From Brevibacillus sp. DP1.3A (GTDB lineage: Bacteria; Bacillota; Bacilli; Brevibacillales; Brevibacillaceae): a stretch of 64,000 nt of DNA. The notes under the pieces were generated by a model that did no database searches, was not told the origin of the DNA, and saw only the letters and a program-made list of their open reading frames with translations. Shown here piece by piece: positions 1 through 9,523 of the stretch. The DNA lies in the NCBI RefSeq assembly GCF_013284245.2, contig NZ_CP085876.1, forward strand, positions 4,800,001 to 4,864,000. The letters are read 5' to 3'. Each line of letters begins with the position of its first letter. The stretch's first letter is position 1. The position numbers and the translations under genes are program-made.

Positions 1-3000
1 TTTGATCATCGTTTTTCAGCAATCGGACGTTTACCCCATCGCCCTCATCGACTTGAATTTTGGAAATCCAACCGCTGACCTGGATTTTTCCTGATCGTGG
101 TGCTTCCCATTTGATGACAGGGTTTGAGCTGCCAACTCTTATCCATGTATTCCCGATGGCCGTATCGTGATTACTCTTCCATTCTTCTGTTTGCTTGTTC
201 CACGTCAAATCAGCTTGACGATCCCCTGACACCTCTTGATAGGACCAATTGTCCTTGCCTTGCTGATCTGAAAATTGCAGCCAATAGGTGTACTTGTCAT
301 GAATCGGCTTCACAATCGTGATCGCCTTTTCCATACTGGTCTGTTTCCCGTCTTTTTCCGTCACCAGCACAGTCAGCTGATGTTGACCCAAGTCGACATC
401 ATTCACTTCTAACAGATACGAAAAACCGGGTTTTACAGGGGGTGCCTCTGGGTACATTCGCAAAATATCCGGGCGTTCCAGTCCATACTTCGCCTCACCC
501 AATGCAACGCCATCCATCAGCACTTCGATTTTTTCCACTTCACCAGGAGTCATGAACCAGCCTGTTATGTTATAGCTACCACTAATCTGTTCATTCTCTC
601 CTGGAGCATCAATCGAACCTGTCGTTATCAAAGCGCCGCCCTTTACATGAACAGGCACTTGCTGGACGATGCCAGCAAAAGTGACGGACAGAACGGTATT
701 CCCTGACGCTAGGCCCGTTATCACACCAGTTGCGTCTATTTTTGCAATGGCTGGATCTTGAATCGCGTAGATGACTTGACCCGTTACGTCCTTCGTACTC
801 TTGTCGCGATAAGATGCTACAACAGTGAGAGAAGCGGTCTTTTCTTTCTCAAGATCCATTTTGGAAAGATTGGTAGTAAACCCTGTTACAGGGCCAATCG
901 TTACTTCTTTATCGAAGACGAGGCTTTCTACTCCCTTTTTGTTGGTTACTCGTACGGTTATTTTGTGCTCGCCTTCATTGAAGCGCATTGTATCGAGCAA
1001 ATATTGAAATCCTGCATTTGTATTTTCATAGCGCGGATACAGGGCAAAAATGTCTGGGCGAGGCCCGCCATATACTGCCGTTCCTTGTAGCTGCCCATCC
1101 ACCAACACTTCTATTTTGGCTACACCGTCCGGATCAAGGAGCCACCCCTGAATCGTTGTGGTTCCTCCAATTTCTGGTTTGTCTATCGGAATGTCGAACT
1201 GTCCTTTTGCAACCAGTGGTCCAGATTCTGTTTCCGTCACAACCACTGGAATGGTTAGGGTCTGACCTCCATAGCTGACTACGATCTTGGTCATTCCCAC
1301 TTCGAGTCCTGTGACGATCCCCAGTGGACTCACGTGGATCACATTGGAATTCTCGTACGAATATACGGCTTGGGTAGTCACATCTCTTGGACTTTGACCA
1401 GCTGAAGTTGCGGTAATCTGTAGCTTCTGCATCGATGATTTTGCTAAGCTGATGCCCGATTCCGTATGCTTCAAACTATCCGCCGGAGCTACTTCTCCAA
1501 CCACGAAGCTTTTCTCTGACAACGGGTACTGTTTTCCTTCGCTATCCGTGACCACGACAGATACCGTATGAGGGCCAGCTTGCAATTCGGACAGATCCAC
1601 CGTATAACCGAATCCAGCATGTGTATTCTTATAGTCTGGATGCAGCAAGGCAATGTCAGGACGAGCTATATCCGAATTGGCTTGTCCAACTTCTTTTCCA
1701 TCAAGGAAGACTTGATAACGCGAAGGCGTAGAAGGATGCAAAAACCAACCCGCTATCGTATACGTACCATTGATAATCGCGTCATTTGCTGGCGTTTCTA
1801 TTTCGCCGATTGGGCTTAGCACTTCTGCTACTGTAATGACGACTGGTATCTTGATACTCTGATTTCCGTATTTGATCGTAAGGCTCGTATTGCCTTGCGC
1901 CAGAGCCGTAACCACACCGTCTGGACTCACCTTTGCAACAGATGGATCTTCTATGGTGTAAAGGGCTAGCTTGGTCACATCCTGCTTGCTCTGATCCTCC
2001 AGCTCTGCTTTGACAGTGAGTGGATGTGTCTTTCCTTGAGAAAGCTGCAGCTCGGCGATATCTACGTGCAATCCAATTGCCGATAGCAATTCGACCACCT
2101 GAACGTTTCTTGACCCCAGCATCGTTTGATTACCATCCTTGGCTGTTCCGCGAACAGAAATGGTATGCCTTCCTTTTTGGAAAAGGCCTGTATCGAGGCT
2201 GTAATGAAATCCAACGTTGCTACCCGGTAAAGAAATATCCGTAATCTCGATTTCGGGACGAGAAACTCCATACGTGGCTTCCCCGATTACAACGCCATCC
2301 ACCAACACCTCAATGCTCGAGATGCCGCTTGAAGCGATAAACCAGCCTGTTACAGGGTAGACTCCGCTAATCGTCGAATTGTCGAGAGGACTGTCCAATC
2401 CCCCTTGGGAAACTCCAGCAGCTGCTTTAACCGAGATCGGTATCGTCAGCACTTGTCCCTGGTAGTCGACAATCACCGTGGTCTGTCCGATCCGAACACC
2501 AGTGATGATTCCGTGATCGGAAATGCTGGCAACCGTAGAATCCTCAAGGGAGTACTTCACTTCTCTTGTTACATCTCTCATTTGGTCATTTTGCAAAACA
2601 GCCGAAATGAAAAGTTGCTGTGTATTCCCTTGGGATAGTTCGACCTTGCTTACATTTGCAGCTATACTCTTGGCTGGTTGTGCACGCTCGATGGACACGG
2701 AGCGCTCTGCCAGGACTTGCTCTTTGCCTTCCTGATTCACAGCCATCACCGTAATAGTGTGCTGCCCTTCCGTTATTGGGGCCGTATCCAAAAAATACTG
2801 AAAACCAGAAGTAGCATTTTGATAAGCTGGATACGCCTGCGCAATATCAGGTCGCGGTTGCCCGTAAAGAGCTTCCCCAATTAATTTCCCATCTACATGG
2901 ACCTCTATCTTTGATACACCTGCCGGATCTAAATACCAGCCTTTCAGGAGAAAGGCTCCCGTCATTGTGGAATGGTCGACCGGACTCTCTACTTCCCAAC

Positions 3001-5014
3001 GCGGTATGAGTGCGATTTTTTCCTGGATCGTGACAAGAATCGTGATGGCTTGTCCTTCATAACGAATCGTCACAATTGCTGTTCCCAGTCCTACTGCTTT
3101 TACGAAACCAGTTGGAGATACCGTTACGATACTTTCATCCGAAGAAGTGTATGCAGCCAGCATCGTGACATCTTTTAGCGTTTTATCTTCGAGAATCGTA
3201 GAGACAACGAGCTGATGCGTATTCCCGGCCGTTAGCTCTAGCTTGGAAACATCAGCATGAAAGCCTTCTACTGGCTGCTTGGTGCCAATATAGAACGTAT
3301 TTCCTTCGATAACCGTCTGCTCTCCATTCTTGTTTTGAATGGCAAACGTAATCGTATGCAATCCTACGCTCATTTCTCTTGTATCTAGGTTAAAATGAAA
3401 ACCTGCGTTTCCATTTTGATACGCTGGATACTTGGCCTCAATATCGGGTCTTGGGTCACCATAGATTGCCTCTCCAACCTTTATGCCATCAACCATGATA
3501 CTGATTTGAGGCACTCCTGCTGGATCTAGGTACCATCCCTTCATTTCATACGTACCGACAATTAATTCACCATTTTCCGGGGTATCAAGACCGCCAGGTG
3601 GGGTCAAAGGTACATTTTCACTAACCACTACTGGGATTTCGATCGTCTTGTCTTCAAACTTTACGATCAATCGCGTCTCACCAATGCCAGTCGCAGTCAC
3701 CAGTCCTGTTGGCTTTACTGTTGCGATTTTTTCATCGTTACTGGCATATTTTGCTTCCTCGGTAATGTCTTTGATCGTGTCATCTGTCATCTTTGCCTTG
3801 ATCTTCAATGGATAGCTTTGCCCTACGGAAATAGCCAGTTCGCTACGAGAAGATTCAATCGACTGAATCCCGATAGACTCTGTATTTCCTAGATCCAAAG
3901 CTTTTTCCAGGTTCACCAGCCCTTTGCCATAAAAACGTGGCTCCCCTAGAGGTGTTGCACTCTCTACCAAAATATCCCGTACATCATTGTTGGTTACCTT
4001 TCCCTTCTTCGACCAAATGACTGCTGCGGCACCAGCCACATGAGGAGCAGCTAAAGAAGTACCCGAGCGCAATTCATATCCTTTTTGAAGGGAAGTGCTT
4101 AAAATATCCACGCCCGGAGCCATCAGGTCCAAACCCGTTCCTACACTGGAGGTATCAGCACGCTGGTTATCCCGATCAACGGAACCTACCGACAAGGTTT
4201 CCGGATAATGTGCCGGGAATAATTGAGTATCCTCCCCGAGACCCCGATTTCCTGCTGCTGCAATGACCAGAATTCCATGCTCATTTGCCCTTTTTATTTG
4301 GTCATGCAACGCACGACTGTCCACGGAGCCACCCGCACTGATCGAGATGATATTCATGTCATTCTGGATGGCCCATTCTATTCCCTGAATCATACTCGAA
4401 TACTTGCCATGACCTTTTTCATCAAGAACTTTGATTGAATAGATTTCCGCTTCTGGCGCGACTCCTACTATTCCAAGACGATTGTCTTTGCCAGCGATCA
4501 CCCCAGCCACAGCGGTACCATGACCATGGGCATCATCATAATCTGCTTCATCTTCTACATAGGAAATGCCGCCACTCACTTTCAAATCCTCATGACGAGA
4601 GATTCCCGTGTCTAAAATTCCTATTTTGATATTCTTACCTAAGTAATTTCTACTGTGCGCTTGAAGTGCACCTACATGCTCGACTCCCCATGGAATCTCC
4701 TGTTTTTCTGTCAGGTCGATCTCTGCTAACTCTATGTCACTATCTTCTTCTATGTACGCGACATTTCGATCTTGAGATAATTCCTCCCTTTCGCTTTCAG
4801 TTAAGGTAGCGACCATCATGTTGGAACTGAGTTGTTGCACAGACATTCCCTGGATAGCGCTCCTTTTCGTTCGTTTACTGTCCTTGAAACCAATCAAGTA
4901 TGTTTTGCTTTTTTCCGTTGCACGCACCTGCTCAGGAATCGTTTGCAAAAACAGTAAAGAGAGCAATATAAATACGTTGCAAATACTAATGGAACGGATG
5001 AATTTACTGTTCAT
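1..5014 (-). CDS. Secreted subtilisin-like (S8) serine protease with tandem Ig-like modules, 3' end outside window
   Basis: The reading frame is open from an ATG at 5014 to the window edge, so at least 1671 residues are present and the stop is missing. Residues 1-30 form a signal peptide, followed by a short I9-type propeptide. The S8 catalytic domain spans about 105-345, with the triad visible as Asp135 (ILDTG), His165 (HGTAVAG) and Ser320 (SGTSLAAPHVAG). After it come at least six units of about 195-200 residues. Each pairs a Big2-like Ig domain with a module carrying a GWYLDPAGV / VDG / GEAxYGxxRPDI pattern. The last visible stretch (about 1-150) resembles the sandwich domain seen in large Paenibacillus wall and polysaccharide enzymes. 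Start chosen from AAGGGAG eight bases upstream. Likely extracellular or wall-associated; substrate unknown. The fold calls rest on motif reading only. Confidence 0.9.
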   Translation of the reverse strand, partial: MNSKFIRSISICNVFILLSLLFLQTIPEQVRATEKSKTYLIGFKDSKRTKRSAIQGMSVQQLSSNMMVATLTESEREELSQDRNVAYIEEDSDIELAEIDLTEKQEIPWGVEHVGALQAHSRNYLGKNIKIGILDTGISRHEDLKVSGGISYVEDEADYDDAHGHGTAVAGVIAGKDNRLGIVGVAPEAEIYSIKVLDEKGHGKYSSMIQGIEWAIQNDMNIISISAGGSVDSRALHDQIKRANEHGILVIAAAGNRGLGEDTQLFPAHYPETLSVGSVDRDNQRADTSSVGTGLDLMAPGVDILSTSLQKGYELRSGTSLAAPHVAGAAAVIWSKKGKVTNNDVRDILVESATPLGEPRFYGKGLVNLEKALDLGNTESIGIQSIESSRSELAISVGQSYPLKIKAKMTDDTIKDITEEAKYASNDEKIATVKPTGLVTATGIGETRLIVKFEDKTIEIPVVVSENVPLTPPGGLDTPENGELIVGTYEMKGWYLDPAGVPQISIMVDGIKVGEAIYGDPRPDIEAKYPAYQNGNAGFHFNLDTREMSVGLHTITFAIQNKNGEQTVIEGNTFYIGTKQPVEGFHADVSKLELTAGNTHQLVVSTILEDKTLKDVTMLAAYTSSDESIVTVSPTGFVKAVGLGTAIVTIRYEGQAITILVTIQEKIALIPRWEVESPVDHSTMTGAFLLKGWYLDPAGVSKIEVHVDGKLIGEALYGQPRPDIAQAYPAYQNATSGFQYFLDTAPITEGQHTITVMAVNQEGKEQVLAERSVSIERAQPAKSIAANVSKVELSQGNTQQLFISAVLQNDQMRDVTREVKYSLEDSTVASISDHGIITGVRIGQTTVIVDYQGQVLTIPISVKAAAGVSQGGLDSPLDNSTISGVYPVTGWFIASSGISSIEVLVDGVVIGEATYGVSRPEIEITDISLPGSNVGFHYSLDTGLFQKGRHTISVRGTAKDGNQTMLGSRNVQVVELLSAIGLHVDIAELQLSQGKTHPLTVKAELEDQSKQDVTKLALYTIEDPSVAKVSPDGVVTALAQGNTSLTIKYGNQSIKIPVVITVAEVLSPIGEIETPANDAIINGTYTIAGWFLHPSTPSRYQVFLDGKEVGQANSDIARPDIALLHPDYKNTHAGFGYTVDLSELQAGPHTVSVVVTDSEGKQYPLSEKSFVVGEVAPADSLKHTESGISLAKSSMQKLQITATSAGQSPRDVTTQAVYSYENSNVIHVSPLGIVTGLEVGMTKIVVSYGGQTLTIPVVVTETESGPLVAKGQFDIPIDKPEIGGTTTIQGWLLDPDGVAKIEVLVDGQLQGTAVYGGPRPDIFALYPRYENTNAGFQYLLDTMRFNEGEHKITVRVTNKKGVESLVFDKEVTIGPVTGFTTNLSKMDLEKEKTASLTVVASYRDKSTKDVTGQVIYAIQDPAIAKIDATGVITGLASGNTVLSVTFAGIVQQVPVHVKGGALITTGSIDAPGENEQISGSYNITGWFMTPGEVEKIEVLMDGVALGEAKYGLERPDILRMYPEAPPVKPGFSYLLEVNDVDLGQHQLTVLVTEKDGKQTSMEKAITIVKPIHDKYTYWLQFSDQQGKDNWSYQEVSGDRQADLTWNKQTEEWKSNHDTAIGNTWIRVGSSNPVIKWEAPRSGKIQVSGWISKIQVDEGDGVNVRLLKNDDQ

Positions 5015-5105
5015 CTCTAAGACTCCCTTCCCCGTACCGGTTCAAAACCGAAAGAAAATAAGTACAGGTAAAATTATTGAAATATTCCTTAAACACACAA
5101 TTCGA

Positions 5106-5134
5106 ATTATAATGAATTCCTTATATTGGATCAA
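5106..5134 (-). promoter_or_regulatory. Sigma-A type promoter of the S8 protease gene
   Basis: On the minus strand TTGATC (5134-5129) and a perfect TATAAT (5111-5106) are 17 bp apart, about 90 bp upstream of the protease start codon. The match and position are good; transcription start is inferred near 5099. Confidence 0.6.
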
Positions 5135-5147
5135 CAGGAAATAAAGA

Positions 5148-5178
5148 CAAAAAAAGACGTTCTTAGACAAGAACGCCT
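5148..5178 (-). terminator. Intrinsic terminator of the phzF-family gene
   Basis: On the minus strand, a 9-bp stem (GGCGTTCTT / AAGAACGTC, one G-T pair) with a 4-base loop is followed by seven T residues, just after the PhzF stop codon. Confidence 0.8.
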
Positions 5179-5193
5179 TCCATCTTTCCTTAT

Positions 5194-6090
5194 TTATCCC
5201 CTCATCTGCCCCGCAATCGTCAAATGCGCCTCACCTGCTACACGAATAACAGGCTCCTCTCCAGATCGATCAACCGTTACATACAGCTTTCCTGCTCGAC
5301 CAATCGCATGGCCTTGCCCTACGACAAGCTGTGTCACTTTTCCAGCAGGCAGCCTTTCTTCCAATGCCAGATAGCCAGCCAGTGCCCCGTTTGCAGCACC
5401 TGTTACGGGATCTTCCGCAATCCCGATCGCAGGCGCAAAATCCCTTGTATACAAGTCATAGCCTTCAGGCGCATCCCACGTAAACAAATGGGTGGTTGTG
5501 ATGCCGTGTTCCCTGTTCATTTCTGCTAGCGACGAAAACAATGGCTGCGCTGCATCGATTGCCTGACGGGTGCAGACTGGAACGAGTAGATGCCTATTGC
5601 CAGTGGAAGCGAGCTTCATCGGATAGCGATCGTCCAGATCAGCCGATGTTATGCCAACCAACCTCGCAACCTCTTCTCTGTCTAAATCAATCTCCTTCAC
5701 AGAAGGCTTGATTTGGGTCATTTCCACTCGCTGTAACTGACCATCCTCCATCACCAATTGAACAGGAATCAACCCGACGTTTGTCTCAAACACGATACGG
5801 CTACCCTTTTCCAACCATCCGCGCTCTGTTGCCAATAGCCAAGCAGAACCGACTGTCGCATGGCCGCAGAAATCGATCTCAACCGAGGGAGAAAAGTAGC
5901 GAATACGAAAATCGGCTTCTGGATGGTCGGACGGCATCAAAAAGGCAGACTCCGGAAGATTCAACTCATTGGCAATTTTCCGCATTTGTTGTAAAGTCAA
6001 AGTACCTGCTTCCGGGATGACACCTGCGGGATTGCCTGCAAACGGCTCTCTCGTAAAGGCGTCCACATGGTATACGCTCACATGATTCAT
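5194..6090 (-). CDS. PhzF-family isomerase/epimerase-like protein
   Basis: 298 residues, the usual PhzF-family length. The N-terminal half begins HVDAFTREPFAGNPAGV, a family hallmark, and has the conserved Glu in NLPESAF (Glu47), which is the catalytic acid/base in PhzF. GHATVGSAW and the second-half GIAEDPVTGAANG also fit the two-lobed diaminopimelate-epimerase-like fold. No phenazine genes are nearby, so the substrate is unknown; many bacteria carry such orphan members. It is transcribed divergently from a LysR-type gene 126 bp away, which probably controls it. RBS AAGGAGAG precedes the ATG. Confidence 0.9.
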   Translation of the reverse strand: MNHVSVYHVDAFTREPFAGNPAGVIPEAGTLTLQQMRKIANELNLPESAFLMPSDHPEADFRIRYFSPSVEIDFCGHATVGSAWLLATERGWLEKGSRIVFETNVGLIPVQLVMEDGQLQRVEMTQIKPSVKEIDLDREEVARLVGITSADLDDRYPMKLASTGNRHLLVPVCTRQAIDAAQPLFSSLAEMNREHGITTTHLFTWDAPEGYDLYTRDFAPAIGIAEDPVTGAANGALAGYLALEERLPAGKVTQLVVGQGHAIGRAGKLYVTVDRSGEEPVIRVAGEAHLTIAGQMRG

Positions 6091-6134
6091 GGTTGTTTCT
6101 CTCCTTTTGTTAACGAATGCTTCTCATGCTTTTC

Positions 6135-6178
6135 ATCTTAAAGTGATGCAACCGCGCTGTAAAATGAAGCTTTCGCAT
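6135..6178 (-). promoter_or_regulatory. phzF-family promoter with adjacent LysR-box-like dyad
   Basis: On the minus strand TTTACA (6163-6158) and TAAGAT (6140-6135) are 17 bp apart. Immediately upstream, at 6164-6178, lies an ATG-N9-CAT dyad that fits the T-N11-A pattern of LysR-type operators and abuts the -35 box, the usual activation position. The promoter is a moderate match; the operator is an inference from position and pattern. Confidence 0.5.
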
Positions 6179-6216
6179 ACCAACCATGATAAAAACTTCA
6201 TGAAAGGAGGAGATCC

Positions 6217-7086
6217 ATGACTTTGTTTCAAATGGAGGTCCTTGTGGCTGTCACGAACGCTGGCAATTTCACGCGAGCTGGAGAACAAATCGGATTGAGC
6301 CAGTCGGGAGTGAGTCATACCATCGGCGCACTGGAGAAAGAGCTCGGTATTTCCTTGTTCACCCGAAATCGTGGCGGGGTTAAGTTGACCGTAGCTGGCG
6401 AAAAAATCGTCGCCTCTGCCCGGACCATATTGGAAAACGTCTCGCTGATCAAACAGGTGGCTGCCGAATCAAGCGAGCATTTGGAGGCAACGCTCCGGAT
6501 TGCTTCTTTTCCCAGCGTAACAGCCGAGCTCCTGCCAAAATTGCTAAAGGCGATGCAGAGTCACTATCCGCATATACAAACAAAGCTATATGAAGGAAGC
6601 TATCAAGAAATAAAAGAGTGGGTTCGCTCAGGGGTTGTCGATGTCGGTTTTCATGTGTGGCCCGATGACGAGCTGGAAGGAATCCTGCTGACGACAGACG
6701 CCCTGCATGCTGTCGTTCCAGCCAATCATCCTCTGGCAAAAGAGCGCTCTCTTACCTTGGAGCAATTAGCCCGCGAATCGTTTCTCATGCCCATGGCGGG
6801 TTGTCACTTGTTGATTGGCGCGGAGTTTTCCAAGGCTGGACTTACGCCGAATGTTTCCTATGAAATCGCTGATAATACAACGATACTGGCCATGGTAGAA
6901 AGCGGTGTTGGAGTGACAGTCGTTCCGTCACTGACTCTACCAACGCAATTACCCGATGTCGCTGTCATAGAAATCACACCGCCTCTCTCTCGGCAAATCG
7001 GCTTGGCTGTACGCTCACTTCGTGAAGCCCCGCCTGCCGTTCAAGCATTTTTGCGGGAAGCAGAGCGCATTGCACCCACATTATAA
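6217..7086 (+). CDS. LysR-family transcriptional regulator
   Basis: 289 residues. The N-terminal winged helix-turn-helix (about 1-60) reads typically for LTTRs: FTRAGEQIGLSQSGVSH then IGALEKELGISLFTR. Residues about 85-289 form the periplasmic-binding-like effector domain. A strong GAAAGGAGGAG site precedes the ATG. The gene is divergent from the PhzF-family gene, with a candidate LysR box in the shared intergenic region, so it most likely controls that neighbour and itself. The effector cannot be told from the sequence. Confidence 0.93.
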   Translation: MTLFQMEVLVAVTNAGNFTRAGEQIGLSQSGVSHTIGALEKELGISLFTRNRGGVKLTVAGEKIVASARTILENVSLIKQVAAESSEHLEATLRIASFPSVTAELLPKLLKAMQSHYPHIQTKLYEGSYQEIKEWVRSGVVDVGFHVWPDDELEGILLTTDALHAVVPANHPLAKERSLTLEQLARESFLMPMAGCHLLIGAEFSKAGLTPNVSYEIADNTTILAMVESGVGVTVVPSLTLPTQLPDVAVIEITPPLSRQIGLAVRSLREAPPAVQAFLREAERIAPTL

Positions 7087-7104
7087 AAAGGACGTGCTTC
7101 TTCG

Positions 7105-7482
7105 TTGAAAAAATGGCTCATTCTACTACTTGCTCTCTCCGTGATCAGCAGTGTGATTTTAGGAATTACCATTCAATCCGGTACGTTGGTGCCATTGATT
7201 AACCAGAGCTTTTTAATCGGTCTTTTCCTATTGATCGTTGGGAGTATTGCCGTCGTTACACGTTCTGGATTTTTCACTATTTTTCTGCGTGGATTCAAGC
7301 AGCTGAAAGGGATGTTTTTTCGCAAGCCGCACATGATGGACAGTGACATCGTTCAGGCAAACGATCCAGCCTTCGTGGAAAAAAAGGAGCTCTTTGTACA
7401 AACCGGGACGTCACTGCTGCTCACGTCTGGCACCAGCTTGATCGTTTTCTCGATCGTTCTTACCTGTTTCTACTATCTATAA
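7105..7482 (+). CDS. Small membrane protein, DUF3899-like
   Basis: 125 residues from a TTG start with AAAAGGA upstream. Three hydrophobic segments are visible (about 4-22, 33-52 and 98-122), with a basic cytoplasmic-looking loop FLRGFKQLKGMFFRKP between the second and third. The layout and length match DUF3899 proteins of Bacillales, which have no known function. It lies 18 bp after the LysR gene and may be cotranscribed with it. The family call is from general resemblance. Confidence 0.7.
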   Translation: MKKWLILLLALSVISSVILGITIQSGTLVPLINQSFLIGLFLLIVGSIAVVTRSGFFTIFLRGFKQLKGMFFRKPHMMDSDIVQANDPAFVEKKELFVQTGTSLLLTSGTSLIVFSIVLTCFYYL

Positions 7483-7487
7483 TTGCA

Positions 7488-7527
7488 CAAGAAAGGGCTG
7501 GCCCACCGATTGGGAACAGCCCTTCTT
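7488..7527. terminator. Bidirectional terminator between convergent genes
   Basis: An AGAAAGGGCTG / CAGCCCTTCTT stem with a 16-base loop lies between the stops of the convergent membrane-protein gene and the dppF-type gene. Confidence 0.7.
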
Positions 7528-7533
7528 CTACTC

Positions 7534-8484
7534 TTACGACCCTATCAAATGACATGCCACCCAATGCCCAGGTTGCGCCTCCTGCCACCTCGGCACTTCT
7601 TCCGCACAACGAGGTTGTACGAGTGGGCAGCGTGTACGAAAACCGCAACCACTCGGCTTGTTGGCTGGACTCGGCAAATCTCCCTGCAAAACAATACGCT
7701 CACGTTTCACCGTCGGGTCAGGCACTGGCACAGAAGAGAGCAAAGCCTGCGTATAGGGGTGCAACGGACGAGCGTACAGCTCATAGCTCGATGCAAGCTC
7801 GACCATTTTGCCGAGATACATGACGCCAATCCGGTTGGAAATATGTTTGACCATGGACAGATCATGTGCGATGAACAAATAGGTCAATCCGCGATCATGC
7901 TGCAAGTCCTCCAATAAATTGACGACTTGCGCTTGAATCGAGACGTCGAGTGCGGAGATCGGCTCATCGGCAATGATAAATTCCGGTTCTACTGCCAACG
8001 CCCGTGCGATACCGATCCGTTGGCGCTGTCCCCCACTGAATTCATGCGGAAAACGCTGCGCATGATCCTTATGCAAGCCCACTAGATGGAGCAGTTCCGC
8101 CACACGCTCTCGTCTCATCCCGCGATTCAAATGATGGATGTCCAAGCCCTCTGCAATGATGTCCTCCACGGTCATACGCGGATTCAGACTTGCTTGTGGG
8201 TCCTGGAAAATCATCTGGGCATCCCGATTGAACTGCCCCGCTTCTTTTCCCCGAAGCTGATGGACATTCTTCCCTTTGTACAACACTTCGCCATCTGTAT
8301 GTTCATACAGACGAATAATCGTCCGGCCTAGCGTAGACTTCCCGCAGCCACTTTCGCCGACCAGACCGAACGTCTCCCCTTTGTTGATCGTAAACGAAAC
8401 ACCATCGACTGCTTTCAAATCAAATCCCGTTCCAACTGAAAAATACTTCTTCAAATCGCGAACATCAAGCAAAGCTTCTGTCAT
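7534..8484 (-). CDS. dppF: Peptide ABC transporter ATP-binding protein (DppF/OppF type)
   Basis: 316 residues from ATG 8484, whose ATGA overlaps the stop of the upstream ATPase gene. A longer in-frame start at 8604 lies inside that neighbour and is rejected. Visible motifs are Walker [10 protein letters not shown], signature [15 protein letters not shown], Walker [13 protein letters not shown] and the C-terminal oligopeptide-transporter tail with Cys residues ([10 protein letters not shown]), which in some relatives binds an Fe-S cluster. It would pair with the adjacent DppD-type subunit to power peptide import. Last gene of the operon beginning at 17775. Confidence 0.93.
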   Translation of the reverse strand: MTEALLDVRDLKKYFSVGTGFDLKAVDGVSFTINKGETFGLVGESGCGKSTLGRTIIRLYEHTDGEVLYKGKNVHQLRGKEAGQFNRDAQMIFQDPQASLNPRMTVEDIIAEGLDIHHLNRGMRRERVAELLHLVGLHKDHAQRFPHEFSGGQRQRIGIARALAVEPEFIIADEPISALDVSIQAQVVNLLEDLQHDRGLTYLFIAHDLSMVKHISNRIGVMYLGKMVELASSYELYARPLHPYTQALLSSVPVPDPTVKRERIVLQGDLPSPANKPSGCGFRTRCPLVQPRCAEEVPRWQEAQPGHWVACHLIGS

Positions 8485-9503
8485 ACTCCCTGCCTCCCTG
8501 CTGCCACCAGCTCCTCTATTCGCGGTGCCCGTGGATCGTGGAGCCAGCAAGCTGCCTGATGTCCACGCCCGAATTCGCTCGTCACGGGCATCTGCTGTTC
8601 GCATATCTCCATCGCAAAATCACAGCGGGCAGCAAACGGACAGCCGACTGGCGGATTGAACAAATCTGGAGGGCTGCCTTCGATGGGAATCAGCCGTTGC
8701 TTTTCACCCTCATCCAGACGAGGGAGGGAGCGCATCAGTCCCCATGTATACGGGTGACGAGGATTCGCAAAAACGTCCTCAACCGTGCCTGTCTCAACTA
8801 CCATCCCCGCATACATGACAACCATACGATGAGCGATCTCAGCCACTACCCCCAAATCATGCGTAATAATCACGACCGATAACTCCTGTTCCTCTTGCAG
8901 TCGCCTGAGCAAATCCAAAATTTGCGCCTGAATCGTCACATCCAGTGCTGTCGTCGGCTCATCAGCAATCACCAGCTTGGGTTGGCAAGCAAGAGCAATC
9001 GCAATGACCACACGCTGACGCATCCCTCCGCTGAATTGGTGCGGGTACTGATCGATTCGCTTTTCCGGATCGGGAATTCCTACGAGTGAAAGCATCTCTA
9101 TCGCTCTCTTTCGCGCTTCCTCTTTTGATACTTGGTGACTGCGAACGAACCCCTCTACGATTTGTGTCCCTACCTTCATCGTCGGATTGAGCGCTGTCAT
9201 CGGGTCTTGAAAAACCATGCCGATCTGCGTTCCGCGAATACCCAGCAGCTCTTTTTTGGGCAGGTGACTGATTTGGGCTCCTTCAAATACAACCTTTCCC
9301 CCGACAATTTTTCCGGGTGGATTGGGGATCAATCCCATAATCGCTTGAGCCGTAACACTCTTGCCACATCCACTCTCTCCTACGATGGCAACCGTCTCCC
9401 CCTTATCCACGTAAAAGGAAACGCCCCGTACGGCTTGAACCTCGCCACCATACGTCTTGAAATTCACCCGCAAGTTATCGATTGTCAGCAAATGCTGATT
9501 CAT
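8481..9503 (-). CDS. dppD: Peptide ABC transporter ATP-binding protein (DppD/OppD type)
   Basis: 340 residues. Walker [10 protein letters not shown], signature FSGGMRQRV, Walker [13 protein letters not shown] and a C-terminal Cys-rich GCPFAARC segment mark the D-type ATPase of Opp/Dpp importers. The ATG at 9503 is preferred over the in-frame ATG at 9509 because GGGGGA is six bases from the former and abuts the latter. It overlaps the next ATPase gene by ATGA, implying translational coupling of the two nucleotide-binding subunits. Confidence 0.93.
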   Translation of the reverse strand: MNQHLLTIDNLRVNFKTYGGEVQAVRGVSFYVDKGETVAIVGESGCGKSVTAQAIMGLIPNPPGKIVGGKVVFEGAQISHLPKKELLGIRGTQIGMVFQDPMTALNPTMKVGTQIVEGFVRSHQVSKEEARKRAIEMLSLVGIPDPEKRIDQYPHQFSGGMRQRVVIAIALACQPKLVIADEPTTALDVTIQAQILDLLRRLQEEQELSVVIITHDLGVVAEIAHRMVVMYAGMVVETGTVEDVFANPRHPYTWGLMRSLPRLDEGEKQRLIPIEGSPPDLFNPPVGCPFAARCDFAMEICEQQMPVTSEFGRGHQAACWLHDPRAPRIEELVAAGRQGV

Positions 9504-9523
9504 CCTCATTCCCCCTGTCGTCT

